A stretch of 64,000 nucleotides of DNA from Psychroflexus longus (GCF_020164595.1 NZ_JAIQZE010000003.1:62001-126000), one strand, 5' to 3'; positions 8,138 through 17,388 are shown, numbered from the stretch's first letter. The notes: generated by a model not told the origin, from the letters alone. Made by a program: numbers and translations.

Positions 8138-9028
8138 TTAGGACGTAAATTGTGAAGATACTTTTTCAGCTTTTTTGCTTTCGCTATAGTCGTAAAAGCC
8201 TTCACCAGATTTAACGCCGAGTTTTCCTGCTCTTACCATATTCACTAGCAATGGACATGGGGCGTATTTTGGATTTTTGAAGCCGTCGTACATCACTTCT
8301 AGTATTGACAAACAAACGTCCAATCCAATAAAGTCAGCTAACTGTAAGGGTCCCATAGGGTGAGCCATACCAAGTTTCATAACGGTGTCAATTTCTTCAA
8401 CTCCAGCTACATTATTGTAAAGTGTTTCTACCGCTTCGTTGATCATCGGCATCAGGATTCGGTTTGCTACAAATCCTGGATAGTCGTTGACTTCAGTAGG
8501 AACTTTTCTAAGGTTTTTAGCCAGTTCAACAATGGTATTGGTAATTTCATCACTGGTATTGTAACCTCTAATGATTTCAACCAATTTCATAATTGGCACT
8601 GGATTCATAAAGTGCATCCCAATTATTTGCTTTGGTCTGCCAGTGACGGCTGCAATTTTGGTAATGGGAATAGAACTTGTATTTGTAGCTAAAATAGCCT
8701 CAGAAGGACAAATTTTATCCAATTCTCTGAAGATATCCAGCTTTACCTTTTCATTTTCAGTTGCTGCTTCAACCACCAAGTCTGCATTTTTAGAGCCTTC
8801 AGCTATGCTGGTAAATGTGGTAAGGTTGCTTAATGTTCTTTTTTTATCATCCTCAGTTATCTTTTCTTTACTGACCATACGGTCCAGATTTCTGGTTATG
8901 GTAGCAATGCCTTTATCAAGGCTGTCTTTTGAAACATCGATGAGGCTAACGTTGTAATCAAATTGAGCAAACGTATGCGCAATACCATTGCCCATGGTTC
9001 CTGCACCTATAATTGAAATATTTTTCAT
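8138..9028 (-). CDS. 3-hydroxybutyryl-CoA dehydrogenase
   Basis: NAD(P)-dependent oxidation/reduction of 3-hydroxyacyl-CoA to acetoacetyl-CoA-type products. 296 residues, a stand-alone (non-fused) enzyme of the Hbd/PaaH type. The Rossmann loop is GAGTMGNG (8-15). The catalytic His lies in MHFMNPVP, and the family segments LATNTSSIPIT and PGFVANRILMP are present. Cytoplasmic. It belongs to the leftward run Gfo/Idh oxidoreductase, this gene, DUF1015, yggS. Whether it serves fatty-acid, amino-acid or phenylacetate breakdown cannot be decided from the neighbours. Confidence 0.94.
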   Translation of the reverse strand: MKNISIIGAGTMGNGIAHTFAQFDYNVSLIDVSKDSLDKGIATITRNLDRMVSKEKITEDDKKRTLSNLTTFTSIAEGSKNADLVVEAATENEKVKLDIFRELDKICPSEAILATNTSSIPITKIAAVTGRPKQIIGMHFMNPVPIMKLVEIIRGYNTSDEITNTIVELAKNLRKVPTEVNDYPGFVANRILMPMINEAVETLYNNVAGVEEIDTVMKLGMAHPMGPLQLADFIGLDVCLSILEVMYDGFKNPKYAPCPLLVNMVRAGKLGVKSGEGFYDYSESKKAEKVSSQFTS

Positions 9029-9049
9029 GATCTGTTTATTTTGTAATGT

Positions 9050-10015
9050 TTAGTTATCAAATGCTTTTATAATCTGCATAGCCACTTTTAAAGCTTCGGT
9101 GCCTTGTTCCAAAGTAACTATGGGTGATGTGTTTGTTTCTATGGCTGTGGCAAAAGTTTCCAGCTCATCCAGAATGGCGTTGTTGGTTTCCACTTCAGGA
9201 TTGTCAAAGTAAATTTGTTTTTTGACGCCCTCAGCATTTTGAAGAATCATGGCAAAGTCATCCGGTTCTTTTGGAGCATCTTTCATTTTTACCACTTCAG
9301 TGACTTTTTCCAGAAAATCGACTGAAACATATGCATCTCTTTGGAAAAAACGGGATTTCCGCATGTTTTTCAATGAAATTCTACTGGCCGTTAAGTTGGC
9401 AACGCATCCATTTTCAAATTGAATTCTGGCATTGGCAATATCAGGGGTTTCAGAAATAATTGACACGCCACTGGCATTAATGCTTTTGACTTTGGAATCT
9501 ACAATGCTCAAAATCGCATCGATATCGTGTATCATCAAGTCCAAAACTACCGGCACATCCGTACCTCTTGGGTTGAATTCTGCCAAACGGTGTGACTCGA
9601 TGAACATCGGATTATCTATTTTATCAATGGCCGCTCTAAAGGCAGGATTGAAACGTTCTACATGCCCCACCTGACCTTTAACGTTGTAGTATTTGGCTAA
9701 AGCAATCAACTCTTCTGCTTCTTCAACAGTAGAAGTAATAGGTTTTTCAATAAACACATGCACACCAGCTTTTATGGCTTGTATGGCAGTCTGGTAATGA
9801 TAGGTGGTTGGAGTAACGATATCGATAACATCTATTTTCTCTAGTAATTTATCGATGCTTTCGTAATGCGGATAGCCAAATTCCTTTTCAATGGCTAAGG
9901 CATGAGTTTTATTGGTATCGTGAAATCCAACGAAGTTGTATTTTTTGGATTCATTGAGCAATCTCAGGTGAATTTTACCGAGATGTCCTGCTCCCAAAAC
10001 GCCGACTTTTAGCAT
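9050..10015 (-). CDS. Gfo/Idh/MocA-family NAD(P)-dependent oxidoreductase
   Basis: Sugar- or inositol-type dehydrogenase fold, 321 residues from the ATG at 10015 (an in-frame ATG 30 bases upstream adds a tail before the Rossmann strand and is less likely). The nucleotide loop is GVLGAGHLG (5-13). The family EKP motif appears as FIEKPIT, and a catalytic-site-like His lies in LDLMIHDID. The substrate is not readable. It is the first gene of the leftward run with 3-hydroxybutyryl-CoA dehydrogenase (21-base gap), DUF1015 and yggS. Confidence 0.9.
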   Translation of the reverse strand: MLKVGVLGAGHLGKIHLRLLNESKKYNFVGFHDTNKTHALAIEKEFGYPHYESIDKLLEKIDVIDIVTPTTYHYQTAIQAIKAGVHVFIEKPITSTVEEAEELIALAKYYNVKGQVGHVERFNPAFRAAIDKIDNPMFIESHRLAEFNPRGTDVPVVLDLMIHDIDAILSIVDSKVKSINASGVSIISETPDIANARIQFENGCVANLTASRISLKNMRKSRFFQRDAYVSVDFLEKVTEVVKMKDAPKEPDDFAMILQNAEGVKKQIYFDNPEVETNNAILDELETFATAIETNTSPIVTLEQGTEALKVAMQIIKAFDN

Positions 10016-10191
10016 AAATAGTGTGATTTTATACAAAAGTAACATTTCTTTTTCAGTAAACTGAACTCCCTTTAAGTCTTATAGAGTTTCTTTTAGATTT
10101 TGTAATGGTATACAGCTCAATAGTAAATTATGAATGCACTATTTTTAATTTACTGTTCACTGTGATGTTGTTTCTTAGGGTAAATATTTAA

Positions 10192-10235
10192 ATAACCCTC
10201 TATAAATCACAAATTCATGATTTATAGAGGGTTAT
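10192..10235. repeat. Long perfect hairpin in a divergent intergenic region
   Basis: Perfect 18-bp inverted repeat (10192-10209 and 10218-10235) around an 8-base loop. It lies between two genes transcribed away from each other, where no terminator is needed, and neither side has a T run. Possible operator, attenuator or dispersed repeat. Confidence 0.75.
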
Positions 10236-10307
10236 CCATATTAAAACACTATCTTATATAAATTAATAAAGATTATATGTCATTAAAATTATTATAACCA
10301 ATGGATT

Positions 10308-11113
10308 ATGGATAATACAAAAGAATTGGAAAAGTTGCGGAATTTAAAACGAATTTTAGGGTTTCAGGAATTAGAAATTAAAACATTGAAAAAAGAATTA
10401 GTTTCCTTAGGGAAAAAAATAAATCTCAATTTGAACAAAAACACAAACAAGCGGAAGACTTATCTATTGCAAATAAAAAGCTCGCATTGCAAAATATTGA
10501 AAAGCGAAGACGAATTGAGGAATTGATAAAAACTAATGATGAACTTGATTTTCAAAAAGAGCAAAAACAAAAACTTGCGGATGAATTACTACTTGCCAAT
10601 AAAGATCATGCTTTGCAATATCAGAAAAAGCTTAAACAGGCTGACGAATTAAATGACACTCAAAAAGAACTCTCTAATCAAAAAGGCGCATTAAAAAAAT
10701 GGGCGAATGAATTATTGAAGGCGAATAAAGAACTTGCTACACAATTTTACAAAAAGCAAAAAAAAGATGATGAATTAATAGAAGTACAAAAGGAGTTAGT
10801 TCAACAATATGATGCAAAAAAAGATTTGGCATCAGAACTTACTGCTGCTTACAAAGAGCTATCAGAAACCGAGGACTCACTGAGAAAATATATTGATGGA
10901 TTAGAAGAGATGATTTTTATGGTTTCTCATGACGTAAGACAACCTGTTACCAAACTTATCGGTTTAACTAACCTTCTTGAAATTCCAGAAAATTATTCAT
11001 CAGATGAAATAAAAATAATGATTAGTTATTTAAAACCATCAGCAATAGAACTAGATGTTGTGACTAAAAAGTTCACATCTTTAATAAGAGAAATTTTAGC
11101 AAAGAAGGTTTAA
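10308..11113 (+). pseudogene. Coiled-coil histidine-kinase DHp-like protein, frameshifted at an A7 run
   Basis: Two frames make one gene. The first reads from ATG 10308 and leaves the conserved frame at the A7 run 10413-10419. The second then continues to 11113. Adding one A gives about 268 residues. The restored product has about nine consecutive 21-residue units, each ending in a Glu/Asp-Leu pair with Gln at position 10 in most units. It continues into a HisKA-like segment with VSHDVRQPV (His in H-box position). There is no ATPase domain. Such signalling-helix repeats are known from Bacteroidota sensor kinases. The break may be real decay, slippage that restores the frame, or an assembly error. 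A short TTG-initiated product from 10487 is possible but unlikely. Confidence 0.8.
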
Positions 11114-11161
11114 AATATGATAATATATCAAGATTAAACATTAACATAAAACACAAAAGTC

Positions 11162-11509
11162 ATGAACATAGCAAACTTTAACGGTGATAAAATTTTTGGA
11201 GATAAAATAATGACGAAAGTAATTTTAGAGTCAGATTTCTCCAAAGAAATCAGAATTTTATTAGCTACTGGGCAGGTTTTGAAAGAGCATAAAAGTAAAT
11301 TCCCAATTGTCATTCATGTGGTTGATGGCGCAATTGATCTAGGCGTAGAAAAAGTAACTCATAAACTAAACAAAGGTGGGATAATTGCTTTGAAAGCTAA
11401 TGTACATCATGATTTGTCTGCTTTAAAAGATAGTGTCATCCGATTGACCTTGTCTAAGTCTGATTCAGTTGACCGCGTAAATGCAGTAGCAAAAGATTCT
11501 GCAAAATAA
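11162..11509 (+). CDS. Small cupin-domain protein
   Basis: 115-residue single-domain cupin. The second half shows the double-stranded beta-helix pattern: an IVIHVVDGAIDLGV strand pair, a KGGIIALKANVHH turn with two adjacent His, then a closing strand. The usual first-motif His cluster is weak (LKEHKSKFP), so metal binding is uncertain. It follows the frameshifted coiled-coil gene by 48 bases on the same strand. Ligand and role are unknown. Confidence 0.75.
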   Translation: MNIANFNGDKIFGDKIMTKVILESDFSKEIRILLATGQVLKEHKSKFPIVIHVVDGAIDLGVEKVTHKLNKGGIIALKANVHHDLSALKDSVIRLTLSKSDSVDRVNAVAKDSAK

Positions 11510-11682
11510 TGTGGAATTAAAAAGATAAACTATTGATTTTTAATTATATAGTTGATAATCTGTGGCTTAAATAAACTATGGTAACGTTAGTTTTAATATT
11601 TCAGAAATAGAATGTCAATTCTTTCAAAATTTGCTTACAATTTTTTCTAATTTTACTTTAAGAGAAGTAAAAATCTAATCAC

Positions 11683-12324
11683 TTGGAAGACAGTTACAGA
11701 CAGCAAGGCAAACGCAAATTATTGGTAGAATTGATTCGAGAGAAAGGCATCAAAGATGAAAAAGTCTTGAGTGCCATCAACGCTATTCCAAGGCATTTGT
11801 TTATGGACAGCAGTTTTGAAGATCATGCCTACCAGGATAAAGCTTTTCCTATTGCCGCTGGTCAAACCATTTCTCAACCCTACACCGTAGCTTTTCAAAC
11901 TGAACTTCTTCAGGTCGAACCTGGAGATCTAGTCTTGGAAGTAGGGACGGGGAGTGGTTATCAGGCGGCGGTGTTATGCGAACTCGGAGCCAAGGTTTAC
12001 ACGATAGAACGTCAGCAAAAACTCTATAAGAAAACGAAAAACTTTCTTCAGCAACTCGGTTACAGACCAAAATTTATGAGTTTTGGAGACGGATATAAAG
12101 GCTTGCCAGACTATGCTCCTTTCGATAAAATTATCGTTACTGCAGGAGCGCCGTTTATTCCTAAACCGCTTCTATCTCAACTTAAAGTAGGAGGCAGGCT
12201 GGTAATACCCGTGGGAGAGGATCCACAAATTATGACCTTGCTTAAGAGAACTTCAGCTACTAAATTTCAAAAAGAAACCTTTGGTGAATTTCGGTTTGTA
12301 CCCTTGTTGGAGGATAAGAATTAG
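11683..12324 (+). CDS. pcm: Protein-L-isoaspartate O-methyltransferase
   Basis: Repairs isoaspartyl residues in aged proteins by SAM-dependent carboxyl methylation, cytoplasmic. 213 residues. The SAM loop is LEVGTGSGYQ (85-94), the substrate segment TISQPYTVA is at 62-70, and the post-motif is VTAGAP followed by GGRLVIPVG. The start must be TTG at 11683: an in-frame stop lies at 11668 and the next ATG would remove a conserved N-terminal segment. The RQQGKRKLL opening fits the family. Confidence 0.94.
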   Translation: MEDSYRQQGKRKLLVELIREKGIKDEKVLSAINAIPRHLFMDSSFEDHAYQDKAFPIAAGQTISQPYTVAFQTELLQVEPGDLVLEVGTGSGYQAAVLCELGAKVYTIERQQKLYKKTKNFLQQLGYRPKFMSFGDGYKGLPDYAPFDKIIVTAGAPFIPKPLLSQLKVGGRLVIPVGEDPQIMTLLKRTSATKFQKETFGEFRFVPLLEDKN

Positions 12325-13020
12325 TTTTATGAGAATGATGTAAATACTGTAGGTTCTCTTTTTTACTCAGAGAGCGCTAAGAACAAGGCTAAGAAAATTA
12401 AGATAAGAACTCTCTCTTGTAATTCAGAAAGAGCCTTTTCAGCTTCGATGAGGAATCTTTGCGTTGATTTTAGAGATTTTTTAATTAATTATTCCTGCAC
12501 TGTTTCAAGTTCGAGTGAAGTCGAGAACAAACTGTAATATAAATATTGAATACAGAATATCGAATATTAAATACTGAAGTATTTTTAATTTGTCTCTTGT
12601 CTCAAAACTAATTCACCACAAAGTCACTGAGGGCACAAAGTTAAAGTAACTCAAAAACATCCTTGTTTGAAGTTCGAGCGAAGTCGAGAACAAACTGTAA
12701 TATAAATATTGAATACAGAATATCGAATATTAAATACTGAAGTATTTTTTAATTTGTCTCTTGTCTCAAAACTAATTCACCACAAAGTCACAGGGGTCAC
12801 AAAGTTAAAGTAACTCAAAAACATCCTTGTTTCAAGTTCGAGCGAAGTCGAGAACAAATCACTTGATAAATACCAAATACAGAACATTGAATACTAAATA
12901 CTGAAGTATTTTTTAATTTGACTTCTTAACTTAAATACCCAAAATACATTTCCTAAAACCTATTATCTAATAACTGATACCTTGATAATCAGAATGACAA
13001 GAAAAACATGTTATACGATT
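12325..13020. other. 696-base noncoding region with tandem repeats
   Basis: No credible gene between pcm and the convergent DUF5686 gene. The centre is occupied by the tandem repeats described separately (12501-12918). The remainder, 12325-12500 and 12921-13020, is AT-rich with no feature I recognise apart from a weak AGAGAG/CTCTCT pairing near 12370-12415. Confidence 0.7.
12501..12918. repeat. Tandem ~164-bp repeat, about 2.5 copies
   Basis: Copy 1 is 12501-12663, copy 2 is 12664-12827 and partial copy 3 is 12828-12918. Copies 1 and 2 are nearly identical. Each unit opens with an element TTCGAGYGAAGTCGAGAAC, has a small hairpin AAATACT-GA-AGTATTT about 70 bases in, and carries an ATTCACCACAAAGTCAC element near its end (12611, 12775). 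A copy of that last element lies inverted at 6104-6131. No coding potential. Confidence 0.85.
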
Positions 13021-15495
13021 CTATAACGCATCCAGCAGTTTAATTCCAAATACAAAAGCACCGCTTTGCCATCCATCCTGATAAGGCTTCACATAATCTA
13101 ATCTGAAAAATCTAAATTGGCCAAATCCTAAATTATCCAAGCCGACAGAAAATTCAGAATAAGGTTTGTTGGCATCGGTAAATAAACTTTTGGCACCAAT
13201 TACCATATTGAAATTTAACCGATTGAGTAAAGGGACTTTATTCAGAAGGTAGCCTTTGAAGTTATGTTCCAGATGCACATCAGCATAATCTGAATTGGTA
13301 GACAGTTCGTAATAGGGCAGAAGGTTGAACTGGTTGAGGTAAGTGCTGGAAGTACCCACTCTGGTTTGGTTGCCGTTAAAATGTTTAAAATCCAAAAAGG
13401 AGATGTTCTCCGCATTGAAAAATAAACCGCCGTTTAAGCTGTATCCCAACTCACCAAATCTGGAAATGGTCTTGGTTTGTGTGAGTCTGGCTTTTATGAG
13501 GTCGTAATTAAAATCAGAGATGTCTGAAGCAAATCCTTTTTCATAACTAAAACTCAATACAGGAAAACGGTTACTGTAAGTATCGTACTTTCCATTGGGG
13601 GTTTCTATATACTTTTGGTCAAAATTGACGCGACCAGCAATGGTGGCTCTACCTATATTATGAGAAGGAAAGAGTAAAGAACCAAAGGCTTCGGGAGCCA
13701 GTGGATTATTGGAAGTAAAACCTCCATTTTTGTTGCTTATTAGCGGTGAATTGGTGGAGTTGGTCAAGGCGCGTCGTCTTTCAAACTCCAGGCTGGCACT
13801 CATCCGCAATCCATTTATAACCTCCTGACTATAAGTAGCTTTGCCAAATACTTTCTCGTAAAGTTTTAGGTAATTTCTTTCAAAAAAGATTGAGGCTATC
13901 GAAGATAAACGCTCATTAATAGGATTGGTAGAATTGATTTCCTCCAATTTAGTTCCACCAGATAGACTTAAAAAGGGTTTTGAAAAATTATTGAACTTTT
14001 TGGTGAATTGTCCGTAGGCTCTCAGTTTTTCTTCAGAAAATCCGTAATCTAAAAAGGCTCTTGCTTCCCAAAAACTTCTATAAGTTCCAGCGCTGTCTTT
14101 TTGGGTAAAATAAACATCAGATTTGATGTTGTAACCTTGTACTGTGTTGTAGTTAACATCGGTAAGTCCGGTAAATCCTGCAGCTTGATTGGTCGTTGAA
14201 TTTTGCCAGGAATACCCGAAAATAGGATCAGTTACATTGAATTTGTTTCTGGCGGTATCCACAGAATCTTTGTAAGGTTGAGAATTTCTAAGGGTTTGGA
14301 TGCTGTCTTTGAAGCTGTAATCCTTAAGTTCTAGTTCCGTTAATGGAACTGGCCTGTTTTTCTCCCAGAACAAACTGTCTTTGGTATTGGCTTCTTTGTC
14401 AAAAACGATGATGGCATTGCTAAAATCTTTTTTAGTCAAGCCAGGATTGAAGTCATAATTTTTATAAGACGCAACAAAATTTCCATTTCCAGAAATCCCG
14501 AAAATACCCCAGCTAAAAGAAATGTCTTGAGATATCAAGACCCAAAACTTATTTTCTTCGCTGTAACTAAAGGTTTGATTGAGATTGATTTCGTCGATGA
14601 CTTCAATTTGTAGCGATTTTCCAGTGGTTTTTAGCTCCACGCCAAAAACTTCCCAGGTATCTTCTATGATGTAAATAAGTCCACTAAACACCGCATCATT
14701 TGGCCGTTTGGGTATCACCTTTATTTTATTAACAAGAAATCTGTCGTTATCATAAAACGTCCCGACTAGTTCATAATCGTAGTAATTCATGGCGTAGTTG
14801 GCAATAGGTGAAACTAGATTATTACCCAGATTTAAAGTGTTTTCATAGACTGAAAAATTAAATTCTTCAGCAGAATTAAAGCTAAAACCTCGGTCGTTTC
14901 CACTAACTTTTGAAGCGATGATGTTTTCCTTGAAATTATTTGGGGCTTTGTAGGCGATTTTAGAAACAGTTTCACTTAAATAGACTACACCACTACGTGT
15001 TGAATCTAAGCCACCGCCAAGGTCACCAATTTCTTGACCCAAAATTTTCTCTGGTGCATTCTGAATTTCCCACAATCCTTTGGAATAAAATTCAGCTTTG
15101 AATTCTTTAATTTTAGTCAAATTTTCTTTCCGTTTTTCTATCGCATTTCGGATGATTCCATAAGCAGGATCTTCATTGTTACTAATCACCACATCATCCA
15201 GGCTAGTTACTTTTTCTAACAATTTGACCTCAATAAAATTATCTTGATCTTTCAGAACGACAGTTTTTGTTTCAAACCCTAAAAATTTAAAAACAATCGA
15301 CTGTTCTTTTGAAGCATCAACTCTAATTCTAAACTCACCATTAGCATTGGTCGTAGTTCCATTGAAAGTCCCTTCTACATAGACATTCACATTCTGTAAT
15401 GGGAGATTATTGGTGTCTGTGACTTTACCTTTAACTTGTGCAAGAGAATAGGAGGTAGAAACTAGTAAAATGAGGAGGATGAACGAATGCTTCAT
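13021..15495 (-). CDS. DUF5686 family outer-membrane protein with carboxypeptidase-regulatory-like domain
   Basis: 824-residue envelope protein of Bacteroidota. A signal peptide (about 1-19, ending SYSLAQ) is followed by a carboxypeptidase-D regulatory-like beta-sandwich (about 20-105, GKVTDTNNLPLQNVNVYV...GEFRI). The long remainder has alternating polar/aromatic strands and ends in a pattern suited to an outer-membrane barrel (C-terminal strand GAFVFGIKLL). The DUF5686 assignment rests on the combination and the segment DPAYGIIRNAI after the sandwich. Function unknown. It is not a classical TonB receptor because no TonB box or plug is visible. Confidence 0.85.
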   Translation of the reverse strand: MKHSFILLILLVSTSYSLAQVKGKVTDTNNLPLQNVNVYVEGTFNGTTTNANGEFRIRVDASKEQSIVFKFLGFETKTVVLKDQDNFIEVKLLEKVTSLDDVVISNNEDPAYGIIRNAIEKRKENLTKIKEFKAEFYSKGLWEIQNAPEKILGQEIGDLGGGLDSTRSGVVYLSETVSKIAYKAPNNFKENIIASKVSGNDRGFSFNSAEEFNFSVYENTLNLGNNLVSPIANYAMNYYDYELVGTFYDNDRFLVNKIKVIPKRPNDAVFSGLIYIIEDTWEVFGVELKTTGKSLQIEVIDEINLNQTFSYSEENKFWVLISQDISFSWGIFGISGNGNFVASYKNYDFNPGLTKKDFSNAIIVFDKEANTKDSLFWEKNRPVPLTELELKDYSFKDSIQTLRNSQPYKDSVDTARNKFNVTDPIFGYSWQNSTTNQAAGFTGLTDVNYNTVQGYNIKSDVYFTQKDSAGTYRSFWEARAFLDYGFSEEKLRAYGQFTKKFNNFSKPFLSLSGGTKLEEINSTNPINERLSSIASIFFERNYLKLYEKVFGKATYSQEVINGLRMSASLEFERRRALTNSTNSPLISNKNGGFTSNNPLAPEAFGSLLFPSHNIGRATIAGRVNFDQKYIETPNGKYDTYSNRFPVLSFSYEKGFASDISDFNYDLIKARLTQTKTISRFGELGYSLNGGLFFNAENISFLDFKHFNGNQTRVGTSSTYLNQFNLLPYYELSTNSDYADVHLEHNFKGYLLNKVPLLNRLNFNMVIGAKSLFTDANKPYSEFSVGLDNLGFGQFRFFRLDYVKPYQDGWQSGAFVFGIKLLDAL

Positions 15496-15519
15496 AAAGT
15501 TAGGTTAGTCAGGATAAAA

Positions 15520-15984
15520 TCAGGTGTTGTAGGTTTTGTTGATTCGATTTAGTTTTCGTTTGGTGTCCCGATCTTTGATGGTTTCACGTTTGTCATGAAG
15601 CTTTTTACCTTTACACAAAGCAATCTGAAGCTTTGCAAAACCTCGGTCGTTTAGAAACAGTTTTAAAGGAATGATCGTCAATCCAGTATTTCTGACTTCT
15701 TTGTACAGTTTTTTCAACTCCTGCTTGTTGAGCAAAAGCTTTCTTGCATTTTTGGGTTTGTGGTTGAAATGAGTAGCATGGGAATATTCCTGTACATCCA
15801 TATTGATAACAAACAATTCACCTTTGTCGTTGAACTCGCAGAAGCTTTCGGCAATGTTGGCCTTTCCTTCCCGAATTGATTTGATTTCAGTGCCTGCTAA
15901 AACAATTCCAGCTGTATATTTGTCCAAAATTTCATATTGAAATCTTGCTTTCTTATTCTTTATGTTAATCTTATTTTTTACCAT
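15520..15984 (-). CDS. smpB: SsrA-binding protein SmpB
   Basis: Binds tmRNA and brings it to stalled ribosomes in trans-translation. 154 residues from the ATG at 15984; an in-frame start at 16041 would add 19 residues that do not belong to the family. Typical segments are KARFQYEILDKYTAGI, GTEIKSIREGKANI and the basic tail after GKKLHDKRETIK. It ends 24 bases before the DUF5686 gene on the same strand. The tmRNA gene itself is not in this window. Confidence 0.97.
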   Translation of the reverse strand: MVKNKINIKNKKARFQYEILDKYTAGIVLAGTEIKSIREGKANIAESFCEFNDKGELFVINMDVQEYSHATHFNHKPKNARKLLLNKQELKKLYKEVRNTGLTIIPLKLFLNDRGFAKLQIALCKGKKLHDKRETIKDRDTKRKLNRINKTYNT

Positions 15985-16070
15985 ATAGATTTTGAGTAAT
16001 TGGTTCAAAAATAAGACTTTTGAAAGGATAGGAGTAAGCAATGATTAATGTTTATATTTAAATTAATACT

Positions 16071-16820
16071 ATGACGAAGTATATTTTTAGCTTTCTAATA
16101 CTTGCTTTAATAAGTTGTAAAGACTCAGAGAAGCCATTAATTTCAGAAGAAATAATTGACAAGGCAATCGAATATTCTGGTAAAACTAAGTTGAATAAAA
16201 ACGTATTGAAATTCACCTTCAGAGATTACGATTACAAGGCTACTCCCACTTGTGATGGGTTTGAGTTCGAAAGAATTTCCAAAACTAAATCTATCAAAGA
16301 TGTGCTTTACAAGGGAGAATTAACTCGTTACAAAAACGATTCTGTAGTGAAGCTGGCAGATACAACTGCATTTAAATACATGGAATCGGTTAATTCGGTG
16401 CATTACTTTATGCAACTTCCTTTGAGACTCAAAGATGATGCGGTAAAGCTAACCGATCTTGGGACTGAAGAAATAGAAGGTAACGAATACTATAAGTTAA
16501 AAGTCAATTTCTCTGAAGATGGTGGTGGAGTCGATTTTGAAGATATTTACATCTATTGGTTCGATGTAGAAGATTTTTCTATGGATTATTTGGCTTACAG
16601 TTTTATAGTTAACGAAGGTGGATTACGCTTTAGAAAAGCTATCAATAGGCGAACTGTTGACGGTGTTGTATTTCAGGATTACGAGAATTACAAGCCAAAA
16701 TCCAAGTCTAAAAAGTTAGAGGATATTGGAAAAATGTACGAAAATGATAAACTTGAGCTCTTATCTCTGATACAAAACGAAGAAATTGAACTTCTTCCAA
16801 AAGAACTCAATTGTAACTGA
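16071..16820 (+). CDS. Lipoprotein of unknown function (DUF6503-like)
   Basis: 249-residue predicted lipoprotein: signal peptide with lipobox LISC, lipidated Cys16. The body is a mix of beta strands with conserved-looking TFRDYDY and DIYIYWFDVEDFSMDYLAY segments, resembling proteins annotated DUF6503 in flavobacteria (from memory). No catalytic motif is evident. Its 3' end overlaps the convergent histidine phosphatase gene by 14 bases. Confidence 0.75.
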   Translation: MTKYIFSFLILALISCKDSEKPLISEEIIDKAIEYSGKTKLNKNVLKFTFRDYDYKATPTCDGFEFERISKTKSIKDVLYKGELTRYKNDSVVKLADTTAFKYMESVNSVHYFMQLPLRLKDDAVKLTDLGTEEIEGNEYYKLKVNFSEDGGGVDFEDIYIYWFDVEDFSMDYLAYSFIVNEGGLRFRKAINRRTVDGVVFQDYENYKPKSKSKKLEDIGKMYENDKLELLSLIQNEEIELLPKELNCN

Positions 16821-17388
16821 AATTTTCAGGAACTATTCTGGTGATTATATAATCTTTTACGTTGAGGTTTTCATCAACTTCAACTTTAAAGAATACATCG
16901 TAGGTGCTTTCGTCTAATTTTTCGTATTTATTCTCAGCTAATATTTCATTGACAAATCTCGGGCTGGTATTGCTGTGACCAACCACTACAACATTTTTAC
17001 CATAGGTGTCTTGCCAGAATTTTTTTGTGAACAACGAATCCTTACCACCATCATAACTTAAAATATCTCCTTTATAGTAGTGTACTGTTGGAATCAAGGT
17101 TTGGATTGTTCTGCTGAAATCTGTAGAATAAAATAAATCCAGTTCTTTATCTGCAAAATAGACTTTAGCCAGATAATTAGCGCGTTTTATTCCTTCTTCA
17201 GTAAGTTGTGGATCTTTATCATTGGGGTCTAGCGTGTCCTTTTCGGCATGCCTCAGAAAATAATAAGTTGTGGTTTGAGCTTCTTTTTCTTCTGGAATAT
17301 CAAATTGAAACGTGTTTTCTTCTTCATTTTTACAAGAAAATAATAAAGAGATGAAGGCTAACGCAAGAAAGTAGTATTTTGTTTTCAT
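16807..17388 (-). CDS. Histidine-phosphatase superfamily lipoprotein (SixA/phosphoglycerate-mutase-like)
   Basis: 193-residue exported lipoprotein (lipobox LFSC, Cys19) with a phosphohistidine-phosphatase fold. The catalytic RHAEK motif is at 46-50 (His47), with a second Arg in STDFSRTIQT and a second His in VVGHSN. All core residues are present, so it should be active, but on the outer side of the inner membrane or at the outer membrane. The substrate is unknown. Its ATG overlaps the stop of the upstream phytase-like gene as ATGA, so the two are translationally coupled. Confidence 0.88.
   Translation of the reverse strand: MKTKYYFLALAFISLLFSCKNEEENTFQFDIPEEKEAQTTTYYFLRHAEKDTLDPNDKDPQLTEEGIKRANYLAKVYFADKELDLFYSTDFSRTIQTLIPTVHYYKGDILSYDGGKDSLFTKKFWQDTYGKNVVVVGHSNTSPRFVNEILAENKYEKLDESTYDVFFKVEVDENLNVKDYIITRIVPENFSYN

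Noticed and set aside
10192-10235. Terminator for the coiled-coil or Gfo/Idh gene
   Set aside because: It lies upstream of both and has no T run.
10487-11113. Separate gene from TTG 10487
   Set aside because: The 21-residue repeat period continues upstream of it in the same frame and, with one added A, into the ATG frame at 10308.
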